Origin: Natronococcus pandeyae | GTDB lineage: Archaea > Halobacteriota > Halobacteria > Halobacteriales > Natrialbaceae | Length of the DNA stretch: 64,000 nt | Direction: 5' to 3' | Assembly (NCBI RefSeq): GCF_008122205.1 | Contig: NZ_PHNJ01000016.1 | Location: forward strand, 60,141 to 124,140 | Shown here: positions 35,424-44,397 of the stretch, in pieces | How positions within the stretch are numbered: the stretch's first letter is position 1 | How the letters are laid out: every line of letters starts with the position of its first letter | The notes under the pieces: generated by a model | Seen by the model: only the letters and a program-made list of their open reading frames with translations | The model's database searches: none | What the model was told of the DNA's origin: nothing | Made by a program: the position numbers and the translations under genes

Positions 35424-37516
35424 AGTTCCTCCGTGTCGACGGTGAGTCTGAGGTCGATTGCCTGTACGCCGTCCGGGCCGGCGACGAGCGGGTTCACGTC
35501 GAGTTCGAGGATCGACGGGAAGTCCGTCACCAGCTGTGAGAGCCGCTGGATCGTCTCGACGACGGCCTCCACGTCAGCCGGTTCGCGACCGCGGGCACCG
35601 CGCAGCAGCGGCGCCGCCTTGATCTCGTCGACCATCTCGCGGGCCTCTCCCTCGCCGAGGGGTGCGACCCGAACCGAGGTGTCCTCGAGGATCTCGACGA
35701 AGATGCCGCCGAGGCCGAACAGGAGCAGCGGGCCGAACTGTGGGTCGCGGTTCATGCCGACGATCGTCTCCGTCGACTCGTCTATGTCGAGCATCTCCTG
35801 GACCTGGACGCCGAGGATCGTCGCGTCGGGCTGGTAGTTGCGCGCTCGCGCGACGACGTCCTCGTAGGCGTCGTACACGTCCTCGTCGGAAACGCCGACT
35901 TTGACGCCGCCGATGTCGCTCTTGTGGCTGATGTCGGGGCTGACGATCTTCATCACGACGTCGCCCTCGATCGATTCGGCGACGTCGCGGGCCCGATCGG
36001 GATCGTCGACGATCTCGCCGGTCGGCGTCGGGATCCCGTAAGCCTCGAGTAAGTCCATCGACTCGACGCCGAGGCGGTTGTCGTCGCGGTTACGGGCGCG
36101 CGATAAAATTTCGCGGGCGCGCTCGCGGTCGACGTCGAACTCGGTCGGCTCGTCGATCGTCCGTTCGCGCACGTCGCGGTATTGGGCCAGCGCGCCCAGC
36201 CCCGCGACGGCACGGGAGGGGTCGAAGTAGTTCGGGATGCCGAACTCCCGCAGGACCTCCTCGGCGGCCCGCGCGCGGTCGCCGCCCATCAGGCAGGTGA
36301 CGACGGGTTTCTCGTACTCCTCGCGTTTCTCGATCACCACCTCGGCGAGTTTGTCGTATTTGAGCACCGCCGTTGGGGCGCTGACGACGACCGCGCTGCC
36401 AACGTTCGGGTCGTCGAGTGCGATGTCGAGCGCCTCGCGGAAGCGCTCGACGTCGGCGTCGCCGATGGCGTCGATCGGGTTGTAGACGTTTGCCTCGTCG
36501 GGCATCGCCGCCGCGAGTTCGTCGATCGTCTCGTCGGTGAAGTTCGCCATCTCGAGCGTCGAGTCGCCGACTGCGTCGGTGGTCAACACGCCGGGACCGC
36601 CGGCATTGGTTACGACGGCGACGCCGTCGGTGTCGGGTTCGGGCAGTCCCGAGAGGGCCCGCGCGTAGTCGAACAACTGCTGGACCGACGTGGCGCGGAT
36701 CACGCCCGCTTGCTCGAGACCCGCCTCGTAGGCCCGTTCGCTGCCGGCGATCGCACCAGTGTGCGAGGACGCAGCCTGCGCACCGGCGTCGGTACGCCCG
36801 GACTTGACGAGGACGATCGGCGTGTCGTCGGTCACGTCGCGGGCCGCTTGCAAGAACCCCTGACCGTCGTCGATGTCCTCGAGGTAGCCGATGATGACGT
36901 CCGTCTCCGGATCGTCGCCCCACTCGCGGACGAAATCCGTTTCGTCAAGGACGGTCTTGTTTCCGAGCGAGACGACGTCCTGGAAGCCGATCCCCTGCTC
37001 GTTGGCCCAGTCGAGGACGGCCGTGATGAACGCGCCCGACTGACTCATGAAGGAGATCGATCCCTCGAGGGCGTTTTCGGGCCCGAACGTGGCGTTCATC
37101 TCGACCGGGGTCGACATCACGCCCAGGCTGTTCGGGCCGACGACGTTGAGATCGTACTCCGCGGCGATCTCGCGGAGCCGTCGCTCGCGCTCGGCTCCCT
37201 CGCCGCCCGTCTCGGAGAAGCCGGCGGTGATGACGACGACGTCGTCGGTTCCCGCCCTGGCGACGTCCTCGATCGCGTCGATCACGACGCTGGGCGGGAC
37301 GACGATCAATGCGAGATCGATCGGCGGCGCGCTCTTCACGTCCTGATAACACTCGAGTCCGAGGACCTCGTCGCGGTTAGGGTTGATCGGAATCACCTCG
37401 CCTGCGAAATCGCCTTGCAGGTTCTCGAGGATTGCCCGACCGACGGCTCCCTCGCGATCGGTGGCGCCGACCACGGCGACGGTCTCGGGTGCAAAGAGGT
37501 CAGATAACCGTCCCAT
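35420..37516 (-). CDS. acdA: ADP-forming acetate/acyl-CoA synthetase
   Basis: The 698-residue fused alpha-beta enzyme has the CoA-binding domain (VAVVGATDREGAVGRAIL), succinyl-CoA ligase-like domains with the phospho-His loop ASSHTGAIAGSERAYEA, and a C-terminal ATP-grasp domain (VVMKIVSPDISHKSDIGGVK, LDVNPLVAG). It converts acyl-CoA, ADP and phosphate to acid and ATP. Haloarchaea use it for acetate formation in overflow metabolism. It is the first gene of a two-gene operon with the DRTGG protein. Confidence 0.92.
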   Translation of the reverse strand: MGRLSDLFAPETVAVVGATDREGAVGRAILENLQGDFAGEVIPINPNRDEVLGLECYQDVKSAPPIDLALIVVPPSVVIDAIEDVARAGTDDVVVITAGFSETGGEGAERERRLREIAAEYDLNVVGPNSLGVMSTPVEMNATFGPENALEGSISFMSQSGAFITAVLDWANEQGIGFQDVVSLGNKTVLDETDFVREWGDDPETDVIIGYLEDIDDGQGFLQAARDVTDDTPIVLVKSGRTDAGAQAASSHTGAIAGSERAYEAGLEQAGVIRATSVQQLFDYARALSGLPEPDTDGVAVVTNAGGPGVLTTDAVGDSTLEMANFTDETIDELAAAMPDEANVYNPIDAIGDADVERFREALDIALDDPNVGSAVVVSAPTAVLKYDKLAEVVIEKREEYEKPVVTCLMGGDRARAAEEVLREFGIPNYFDPSRAVAGLGALAQYRDVRERTIDEPTEFDVDRERAREILSRARNRDDNRLGVESMDLLEAYGIPTPTGEIVDDPDRARDVAESIEGDVVMKIVSPDISHKSDIGGVKVGVSDEDVYDAYEDVVARARNYQPDATILGVQVQEMLDIDESTETIVGMNRDPQFGPLLLFGLGGIFVEILEDTSVRVAPLGEGEAREMVDEIKAAPLLRGARGREPADVEAVVETIQRLSQLVTDFPSILELDVNPLVAGPDGVQAIDLRLTVDTEEL

Positions 37517-37594
37517 CGACCGAAAGTTAGCAGAGGAGAGGGTTAAACGTATAGCGTGCTCCCGCAGCCCGGGAATGGACCTACACGCCGCGAG

Positions 37595-38611
37595 CTAGTG
37601 CATCGAAATCGCGGTTCCGGATCGGCTGGAGAAGAGAAGCGCCAGCAGGTAGATCCCGATCGCCACGACGACGATCGAGCCGCCGGGCGGCAGCCCCTGC
37701 GAGATCGCGAACGCGAAGCCACCGAGGATCGACGCCTGGCCGAACAGGATCGAGAGCGAGAGCGTCTCCCGAAAGCCGTGTGCGACCTCCGAGGCGGCCG
37801 CGACAGGGATCACCAACATCGCGGCGACGAGGATCACGCCGAGGATCTGCATCGCGCCGACGACGACGACGGCCGTCATCACGATCAACAGCGTATTGTA
37901 CCAGGTCACGTTGAGCCGAGCGACGCGAGCGGCCTGCTCGTCGAACGTGATGAACAGCAACTGCTTGTACGTCAGCGCGACGACGCCGACGACGACGACG
38001 GTGAGAACTGCGACCATCCGCGCGCCTTCAGCAGGGATTACGGCGGCGCTACCGAACAGGTAGTCCTCGATGCTGACGCCCGAGAACCCGCCGCGGCCGT
38101 AGCTGATGATGAGCGTCCCGACGGCGAAGCTGCCGGTGAGCATGATCGCGATCGGGACGTCGCCGTACGTGTTGGTTCGCTCGGCCAAAAACTGGACGAG
38201 CAAGGCGCCGATCACGCCGACGACGAGGGCGGCGATCAGCAGCGAGCCGTCCCACTCGGTCGTCGCGCTGAACAGCAGGCCGATGGCGACGCCCGCGAAG
38301 GCGGTGTGGGCCAGCGTTTCGCCGATCAGCGCCATCTCTCGGTGGACGAGATAGGTGCCGACCAGCGGTGCGGCGATCCCGATGAGCACGCCCGTCGCGA
38401 TCGAGCGCAGCATAAACGAGTAGCTGAAGACGCTCGTTCCGAGGAGGTGGTCGAGCCACATCCCAACGACCATGAACTGGTCGTAGAGCATCCCCGCGTA
38501 GGGGTACTCCTGGAGCCACTCGAGTGCGAGAAAGCCGATCATCACGACCGCCAACAGTCCCGTGAGTGCGATCCCGACTCGCTCGAGGCTGCGTCTGGTG
38601 CCGTGGTGCAT
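37595..38611 (-). CDS. znuB: Zinc/manganese ABC transporter permease
   Basis: The 338-residue protein has about eight to nine hydrophobic helices of the ABC-3 family (GVLIGIAAPLVGTYLVHREM, GETLAHTAFAGVAIG, ILGVILVAAMLVIPVAAA). It forms the membrane channel for divalent metal import. Its ATG overlaps the ATPase stop by one base. Zinc is inferred from the partners. Confidence 0.9.
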   Translation of the reverse strand: MHHGTRRSLERVGIALTGLLAVVMIGFLALEWLQEYPYAGMLYDQFMVVGMWLDHLLGTSVFSYSFMLRSIATGVLIGIAAPLVGTYLVHREMALIGETLAHTAFAGVAIGLLFSATTEWDGSLLIAALVVGVIGALLVQFLAERTNTYGDVPIAIMLTGSFAVGTLIISYGRGGFSGVSIEDYLFGSAAVIPAEGARMVAVLTVVVVGVVALTYKQLLFITFDEQAARVARLNVTWYNTLLIVMTAVVVVGAMQILGVILVAAMLVIPVAAASEVAHGFRETLSLSILFGQASILGGFAFAISQGLPPGGSIVVVAIGIYLLALLFSSRSGTAISMH

Positions 38612-39435
38612 CAGTGGTGGTGGTGGACGACCTGGCCGGTCGATCCGTACGCCTGCTCTAGGGCGTCGCTTTCGACGAACGATTCCGTATCTCCGTGGTG
38701 GTACACTTCCTGGTTGATGCAGGTGATCCGATCCGCGCGATCGGTGACGACGCCGATGTCGTGTTCGATCAGGACGATCGTGATTCCGGCGTCGTTCAGC
38801 GAATCCAGCAATCGATAAAACGCGTCGCGGGACTCGGCGTCGACGCCGACGGTCGGCTCGTCGAGCGCCAACAGATCCGCCTCGGACGCGAGGGCTCGGG
38901 CGATGTACGCCCGCTGTCGCTGTCCGCCCGAGAGCTGGTTGACCCGTCGATCGGCGAGATTGGTAATGCCGACGGTCTCCATGGCGTCGTCGACGATTTC
39001 GGCGTCGGTGTCCGTTAGCCGCGAGTGGCCGGCGTGGGCGAACCGTCCCATCGTGACGGCCTCGCGGACGGTGACCGGCATCGTTCCGCCGCGGCTCGTG
39101 GCCTTCTGAGAGACGTAGCCGATGCGGCTTCCCTGGTCGAACTCCTCGACCGGCTGGCCGAACAGCTCGATCGTTCCGCTATCGGGTTCGTGCAAGCCGA
39201 GCATCAGGTGCAGCAGGGTCGTCTTTCCGGATCCGTTCGGGCCGACCAGTCCGAGAAAGTCGCCTTCCTCGATCGTCAGCGAGACGTCTCGAACGGCGAC
39301 GGTCTCGCCGTACGCGAACGTCACATTCTGGATGTCGACGATCGGGGTCACAGTAGCTTCACCCACGTCTCGAACGCGGATATTCTTATGTCTTCCATTT
39401 CGGCGGCCGGATGCGTCCGAATCTTCCACGCTCAT
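38611..39435 (-). CDS. znuC: Zinc/manganese ABC transporter ATPase
   Basis: The 274-residue protein starts at MSVEDSDASG, whose ATG overlaps the binding-protein stop (ATGA). It has Walker A GPNGSGKTTLLHLM, signature LSGGQRQRAYIARAL and Walker B LLALDEPTVG. The C-terminus ends in a His run (VVHHHH). It powers import through ZnuB. Confidence 0.92.
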   Translation of the reverse strand: MSVEDSDASGRRNGRHKNIRVRDVGEATVTPIVDIQNVTFAYGETVAVRDVSLTIEEGDFLGLVGPNGSGKTTLLHLMLGLHEPDSGTIELFGQPVEEFDQGSRIGYVSQKATSRGGTMPVTVREAVTMGRFAHAGHSRLTDTDAEIVDDAMETVGITNLADRRVNQLSGGQRQRAYIARALASEADLLALDEPTVGVDAESRDAFYRLLDSLNDAGITIVLIEHDIGVVTDRADRITCINQEVYHHGDTESFVESDALEQAYGSTGQVVHHHH

Positions 39436-40820
39436 TCGGCACCGAGTGCCTGCGAGAACGATGGTACGTTGATTTCCTCCATCTGTTCGATCCAGCCGTA
39501 GCCCTGTTCGTTCCACTCCTGGGTCGTCCCCTCAGCCGCCGTGATCGGTGCGGAGTCGGTCGCGTCGGTTTCGTCGAGGAGCACGTCGACCATCTGCGGA
39601 ACGTCGTCGTCCGGGTTCTGCGTCTCGAACGGATCGTAGAGGATCGTGTCGATGTCGTGTTCCTCGACGACGCCGATCAGTTCGGAAATGTCCTCGCTCG
39701 ATTCGACCGCGTCGGGGGAGACGCCGACCGGCGTGTGAAGCTCGAAGCCGTAGCGCTCCTCGATGTACTGGAACGAGTCGTGGCCCGCTATGACGGCGAC
39801 CTCTCGAGTCGCGTTCTCGGCGAGTTCCTCGAACTGCTGGTCGACCTCGGCCATCCGTTCGGTGTACTCGGCCGCGTTCTCTTCGTACAGCTCTGCGTTG
39901 TCCGGATCGAGTTCGCCGAGTCCGGTTGCGATCGTCTCGACCATCTCCTGGGCGAGGACCGGATCGACCCAGACGTGGGGATCCGCAAACTCCGCCGATT
40001 CGTCCTCCTCGGACTCCTCGACGACTGCGACGGAGGCGTTGTCCTCGCTCGTATCCCAGACGGTCTCGTCGTCGACGACGAGTTCGAAAATGATCATCGT
40101 CCGTCCGGTTTCGGCCCCGTGTAACTCGACGTGGTCGCCCTGCGGTTCGATCTCGAGGACGTCCGGATCCGCACCGTCGGCGATCCGGGCCTCGAGCCGG
40201 AACGGTTCGTCCTCGCCGAGCGGCAGCACGCGGCCCTGTTCGTCCTCGAAGACGCCCTCGATCGCGACGTGCTGGTCGAGGACGACGTCGGGAACGCCGC
40301 CGTGCCAGTGACTGCCGTGCCAGTAGCCGACCTCTTCGCCCGTCCGGCGGTCGTAAATTTCGAACTCCGCAACCTGGACCTCCGCGGGGTCGTCGTCGTA
40401 CTCGTCCTCGGGTTCGCGGTCGTCGTCGCCGCCGCGGTCCACCGGCAGGAGTTGGCTCTCGAGTCCCTCGAGAGCGTCGATCAGCGCAACGTCCTCGGCC
40501 TCGAGGTCGGCGGCGACGTCCTGTGCCCAGGCGAACTCGGGGCTGTCGAGATAAATGAACACTTGTGACTCCGCAATCTCGCGCTGGAGATCGACCGGCG
40601 GCTCCCACCCGTGGCCCATCTCTCCGGTTTCGATCGGGTTCTCGATCTCCATCTCGTCGCCGACGACGTGGGTTGACCAGTCGGCGAGTGCGAAGAACGA
40701 AGCGTAACCGTCCTCTCCCCCACCGCTGTCACCGTCGGGTTCGCTCAGACAGCCGGCGAGGGCACCCAGCGCGAGCGCCCCTGCACCGGACCGCAGAACT
40801 GCACGGCGTGAATGAGTCAT
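39432..40820 (-). CDS. znuA: ZnuA-like metal-binding lipoprotein with an inserted accessory domain
   Basis: The 462-residue protein has a Tat/lipobox signal (SRRAVLRSGAG to LAGC). The TroA fold supplies the metal ligands: His in EMGHGWEPP, His in DPHVWVDP, His in IAGHDSFQYIEE and an acidic YDPFETQ. Between the first and second ligand, where ZnuA proteins normally have a His-rich loop, lies a separate domain (residues about 150-258; 40047-40373) resembling the neighbouring lipoprotein at 41023-41739. It is anchored outside the membrane and delivers metal to ZnuBC. Confidence 0.9.
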   Translation of the reverse strand: MTHSRRAVLRSGAGALALGALAGCLSEPDGDSGGGEDGYASFFALADWSTHVVGDEMEIENPIETGEMGHGWEPPVDLQREIAESQVFIYLDSPEFAWAQDVAADLEAEDVALIDALEGLESQLLPVDRGGDDDREPEDEYDDDPAEVQVAEFEIYDRRTGEEVGYWHGSHWHGGVPDVVLDQHVAIEGVFEDEQGRVLPLGEDEPFRLEARIADGADPDVLEIEPQGDHVELHGAETGRTMIIFELVVDDETVWDTSEDNASVAVVEESEEDESAEFADPHVWVDPVLAQEMVETIATGLGELDPDNAELYEENAAEYTERMAEVDQQFEELAENATREVAVIAGHDSFQYIEERYGFELHTPVGVSPDAVESSEDISELIGVVEEHDIDTILYDPFETQNPDDDVPQMVDVLLDETDATDSAPITAAEGTTQEWNEQGYGWIEQMEEINVPSFSQALGAE

Positions 40821-40848
40821 ACAGGAGAGTACGAGCGTGCGGATAAAA

Positions 40849-40882
40849 GAGTTATTATCTAAAATGGTCGAGTTAATAACTC
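40849..40882 (-). promoter_or_regulatory. znuA promoter with dyad operator
   Basis: A perfect dyad GAGTTA-A-TAACTC lies at 40870-40882, with a related half-site GAGTTATTAT at 40849-40858. They flank TATA-like sequence about 25 bases before the znuA start. A metal-responsive repressor site is likely. Confidence 0.5.
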
Positions 40883-41022
40883 GTGGCACTCACCGGCGGC
40901 GTGATAGCAACTCGGAGGGCGAAAACGAATCGTCGGTATCAGCACGGGCGAGAAACGATACCGCCACGGCAGAAAGCGAAGCGAGAAGGGATCACGGCAG
41001 CTTGACGGAGACGACCGCGTTT

Positions 41023-41739
41023 TCAGTGGTCGTCGTCGTGATGATCGTCGTCGTCGTGGTGATCATCGTCGTGATGGTCATCATCGTGATGGTCGTCATC
41101 GTGGTGATCATCGTCGTGATGGTCGTCATCGTGACCGTGGTCGTGATCGTCGTCAGCGTGGTTCTCTTCCTCGTCGTACTCTTCGACGACTTCGGTCTCG
41201 AGTTCGGGCGAGTCCCAGTCCGAGTGATCGTCGTGCCAGATCTGGACGATGATCTCGGTGATACCCGCCGATTCGCCGGTCAGATCGAGGTGGTCGCCGT
41301 GCGATTCGATCTCGACGTTCTCCTCGGCGCCCTCGACGACGGTCGCCTCGAGCTGGTACTCTTCGTCCTCGCCGAAGACGATCTCTTCGCCGTCGGCATC
41401 CTCCGCGTGAACCTCGACCGAGAGGGAATCTTCGAGCGGAACGTACAGCGGACCGTGGTCCCAGTGATCGTCGTGGACGTACGCTAGCAGTTCGTCCGCG
41501 TCACGGTCGAGCAGTTCGAACGTTTCGACGTCCATGTGCTCGTCGTCGTGACCGTGGTCATCGTCGTCGTGGTCGTCATCATGAGCGTGGTCATCGTCGT
41601 GGTCATCGTCGTGACCGTCGTCACCGCCAGCCTCGTCGTCACCGTCCTCGCCGAGACAACCGGCGATACCGAGTGCCGCGAGGGAACCGGACGCTGCGAG
41701 CAGCTTTCGGCGGGTCGAACGGGTGGAATTAGCCGTCAT
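41023..41739 (-). CDS. His/Asp-rich lipoprotein sharing a domain with ZnuA
   Basis: The 238-residue protein has a Tat signal with lipobox (STRRKLLAASG to GIAGC). A His/Asp linker leads to a domain at about residues 70-178 (FELLDRDADELLAYVHDDHW, FGEDEEYQLEATV, ESHGDHLDLTGE) that aligns with the insert in ZnuA. The last 45 residues are almost only His and Asp (HHDDD repeats), a probable zinc-binding tail. It lies directly upstream of the znuABC operon with its own promoter. It is probably a periplasm-side metal scavenger or chaperone. Confidence 0.85.
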   Translation of the reverse strand: MTANSTRSTRRKLLAASGSLAALGIAGCLGEDGDDEAGGDDGHDDDHDDDHAHDDDHDDDDHGHDDEHMDVETFELLDRDADELLAYVHDDHWDHGPLYVPLEDSLSVEVHAEDADGEEIVFGEDEEYQLEATVVEGAEENVEIESHGDHLDLTGESAGITEIIVQIWHDDHSDWDSPELETEVVEEYDEEENHADDDHDHGHDDDHHDDDHHDDDHHDDDHHDDDHHDDDDHHDDDH

Positions 41740-41766
41740 TGTTAGATACCATCCGTAAAGTGCGAG

Positions 41767-41800
41767 TGGTTAGTAATGAAGTTGACGATTTTATTAACCA
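41767..41800 (-). promoter_or_regulatory. Lipoprotein promoter with inverted TTAATAA-type sites
   Basis: TGGTTAGTAATG at 41767-41778 and, inverted, ATTTTATTAACCA at 41788-41800 face each other. Both resemble the GTTAATAAC core of the znuA dyad and precede the ATG at 41739 by 28-61 bases. Confidence 0.5.
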
Positions 41801-41947
41801 CCGCGCGTCGACTGAGACGGACCGATTGCTGGCCCGAAACGGCTCGATGGCGCGACGGGTCGTTTCGACGAGGTGATCCGATACTCGAGGGTACCCTCGG
41901 CTCGTAAGAAGGGGCCTCCACGCCGGTGGCCGTTCGGAAACAGATTC

Positions 41948-42424
41948 TCACTCTGCGACGGACGCCGGCTCCGCGTCGGCGTACCGTCGCAACGTCTCGG
42001 GATCGATCGGAAAGACCGCTTCCGGCGTTCCCGCGGCCGCCCAGACGGTGTCGAACTCGAGCAGCGTCTCGTCGACGACGACGGGAACCGACTCCTCGTG
42101 ACAGAACGGCGGCACGCCGCCGATCGACCAGCCGAGCGCCTCCTTGATCCGTTCGGGTGAAGCCATGGTCACCTCGGCGGCCGGCACGTCGAAGACGGCA
42201 CCCAGGGCGGGTTCGCTGACTCGGTTCGCACCGCTGGTGACCGAGACGACGAGCGAGCCGTCGACCTCGAAGACCAGTGAGCTGGCGATCTGGGCGACGT
42301 CGCAGCCGACGGCGTCGGCGGCGTCCGCCGCAGTTTTCGTCCCGTCGGAGAACTCCTCGACGTCCGGATCGAAGTCGTACTCCTCGCGGGCCCGTTCGGC
42401 GAACGTCGCTGCACGCGGATGCAT
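41948..42424 (-). CDS. YbaK/EbsC-family aminoacyl-tRNA deacylase
   Basis: The 158-residue protein starts at MHPRAATFAE; an upstream in-frame ATG adds nine residues. YbaK features are DVAQIASSLVFEVDGSLVV, SGANRVSEPAL, SPERIKEALGWSIGGVPPF and VVVDETLLEFDTVWAAAG. Related proteins hydrolyse misacylated Cys- or Pro-tRNA in trans. The tRNA substrate is undetermined. Confidence 0.87.
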   Translation of the reverse strand: MHPRAATFAERAREEYDFDPDVEEFSDGTKTAADAADAVGCDVAQIASSLVFEVDGSLVVSVTSGANRVSEPALGAVFDVPAAEVTMASPERIKEALGWSIGGVPPFCHEESVPVVVDETLLEFDTVWAAAGTPEAVFPIDPETLRRYADAEPASVAE

Positions 42425-42569
42425 ATCCGAGTTCTCAGATCCGGAGGACAAAAAGCCGTCGGGCGTTGTTCGGTTGCGTTCGGAGTGCGAGATTCGACAA
42501 CCGCACCGGTCGAAATCCCTCAGAAACGCACCGGAACACCGTCGGGAGGCCGAGCGCCGGACCCATCGA

Positions 42570-42980
42570 TCACTCGAGGGCGATGTCGACGGCGACCCCG
42601 TCGAGCCGACGGTAGGCGGGGACCGGATCGCGGACGACCTCGAACGTGTCGAGTCGGATCACGAGCCGTCCGGGGTCGATCGTGGCCCGAAGAACGGGTC
42701 CGCGACTCGTCACGATGACGTACGGGGGCGCGGGGACGGGCCGTGCCGGGAGTTCAGATCCGGCGGCGTCGACCGCGTCGGCGAGGAGATGCGGCAACTG
42801 CTCGAGCAGGCCGTTCGATCCGAGTGCCGCTCGCAGTGGAACGACGACGCGGTCGGGATTCGTCGTTCGGGACGTATCCCAGGGCTCGGCGACCTTGTCG
42901 GCACAGTCGTTGACACCCGCGACGAGCGGCCGCCACTCGTGCTGAATACGGCGGCGTGCCGCCCGAACTGGATGGGACAC
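42570..42980 (-). CDS. Conserved haloarchaeal protein of unknown function
   Basis: The 136-residue protein has a helical N-terminus (MSHPVRAARRRIQHEWRPLV), a RTTNPDRVVVPLRAAL stretch, and a beta-rich C-terminus (PYVIVTSRGPVLRATID, LVIRLDTFEV). I recognise it only as a recurrent haloarchaeal protein. It has no membrane segment or known catalytic motif. Confidence 0.7.
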   Translation of the reverse strand: MSHPVRAARRRIQHEWRPLVAGVNDCADKVAEPWDTSRTTNPDRVVVPLRAALGSNGLLEQLPHLLADAVDAAGSELPARPVPAPPYVIVTSRGPVLRATIDPGRLVIRLDTFEVVRDPVPAYRRLDGVAVDIALE

Positions 42981-43030
42981 GACGCGAACTGGAACGGGTA
43001 TCCACTAAGCTTTCCCGACTTCCACCGACG

Positions 43031-44152
43031 TCATCGACGTCGGTCCTCGATCGTCCCGATCCGGAGCGTATCGACCCGCGAGGCGATCTCGTGGACCGCC
43101 TGCTTCCACTCGGGTTCGTCACGGACCTCGAGTTCGTCTTGCAGGCGTTCGTTCTCCGCCTCGAGCGTCCGCGTCGTCGCTTCGAGTTCGTCGACCCGGT
43201 CCTCGAGACGGTAGCGTCGTTTGCGCTGTGCCTCGAGGTCCTGTCGAAGCATGTTCCGCTCCCGACGGAGTCGCTCCGTCTGCTCGCGCAGTCCCTCGTT
43301 CGTTTGCTGGGTGCGGGCGAGTCTACGTTCACGAACCCTGATCTCGCCGAGATCTTCCTCGCCGGGAGAGAGTCGGCCCGAGCGAGTCGCGTTGACGACG
43401 GCGCCGACGAGCAGGATGAGCCCGCCGAAGTACAGCCAGGTGAGCAACAGCAGGATCGCGCCGATCGCCCCCGCGGACTCCGAGTCGGCTGCGAACGAAA
43501 CGTACACCTGAAAGAGCGACTGGAGCGCCGCCCAGCCGACCGCGGCGACGACGACCCCCGGGAGGATCTCTCGAACGGAGACGCCCACGTTCGGGAAGTA
43601 GTAGTACATGGGGAGGAACGCGATCGAGAGCGCGCCGACGAGCAAGATCGGATTCACCAGCCCGAGGAACGGGACGTCGGGGAGCAGTGCGAACGCGACG
43701 GTCGCACCCACCGCAGCAACGAGCGCGACTCCGATCGCGGCGATAACGATGAACGCGTCCCGCAACTGGACGAGCAGGGTGCTCTCCTCGGCCGAGTCGT
43801 AGATCTCCGAGAAGGCGGTGTCGATCCCGCGGAAGATCTTCAGCGATCCCCAGACGAGCGTCACGAAGCCGATGATCGAGGCTCCGGCGGTCGCCGGCGA
43901 GTCTCCGATGGCCTCCTCGAGCAGGAGCTGTCCGCTCTCGGGCAGGAAGCCCTCCGTCATCCCGGCGACGTTGGCGGCGAACTGTTCGTCACCAGTGAGC
44001 GAGACGAGAAAGAAGACGAGGACGAGAAGCGGAATCAGAGAGATGAACGCGTGATACGCGATGCTCGCGGCCATAAACGGGACGTTTTTTTCCTGAACGC
44101 CAGCCACGACCGATTTTGCGAACGGGACGGTTCCGTTGACGTCGGCACTCAT
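43031..44152 (-). CDS. YihY/BrkB-family membrane protein with coiled-coil tail
   Basis: The 373-residue protein starts at MSADVNGTVP. The first 270 residues hold six to seven hydrophobic helices with the YihY motif FMAASIAYHAFISLIPLL. The last 100 residues are a charged coiled coil (QTERLRRERNMLRQDLEAQ) on the cytoplasmic side. The family was once called ribonuclease BN and its role is unsettled. Confidence 0.87.
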   Translation of the reverse strand: MSADVNGTVPFAKSVVAGVQEKNVPFMAASIAYHAFISLIPLLVLVFFLVSLTGDEQFAANVAGMTEGFLPESGQLLLEEAIGDSPATAGASIIGFVTLVWGSLKIFRGIDTAFSEIYDSAEESTLLVQLRDAFIVIAAIGVALVAAVGATVAFALLPDVPFLGLVNPILLVGALSIAFLPMYYYFPNVGVSVREILPGVVVAAVGWAALQSLFQVYVSFAADSESAGAIGAILLLLTWLYFGGLILLVGAVVNATRSGRLSPGEEDLGEIRVRERRLARTQQTNEGLREQTERLRRERNMLRQDLEAQRKRRYRLEDRVDELEATTRTLEAENERLQDELEVRDEPEWKQAVHEIASRVDTLRIGTIEDRRR

Positions 44153-44363
44153 AGAAAAGAACGCAACGCCGAGGCCCATAGGTCAACGGGTTGCACCGGC
44201 GGTCCGGTCGACGGAGCGCGAAGCGCTTCGTCGACTCGAGCGGACCCAGAGGGGCGTGGCGAACGGTGGCCACTCCGGACTGCGTCCCAGAACACCGAAT
44301 ATTCAGCCCCTGATCCAGAAGATGTTTTTTCTATTTCGCAAAGATTGTTTTGTCAGGGAAAAC

Positions 44364-44371
44364 CTTTAAGA
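44364..44371 (+). promoter_or_regulatory. TATA element of dpsA
   Basis: CTTTAAGA lies about 27-34 bases before the dpsA ATG. Confidence 0.45.
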
Positions 44372-44397
44372 GTCAGGCGCCTGTATCCAAGTATACG

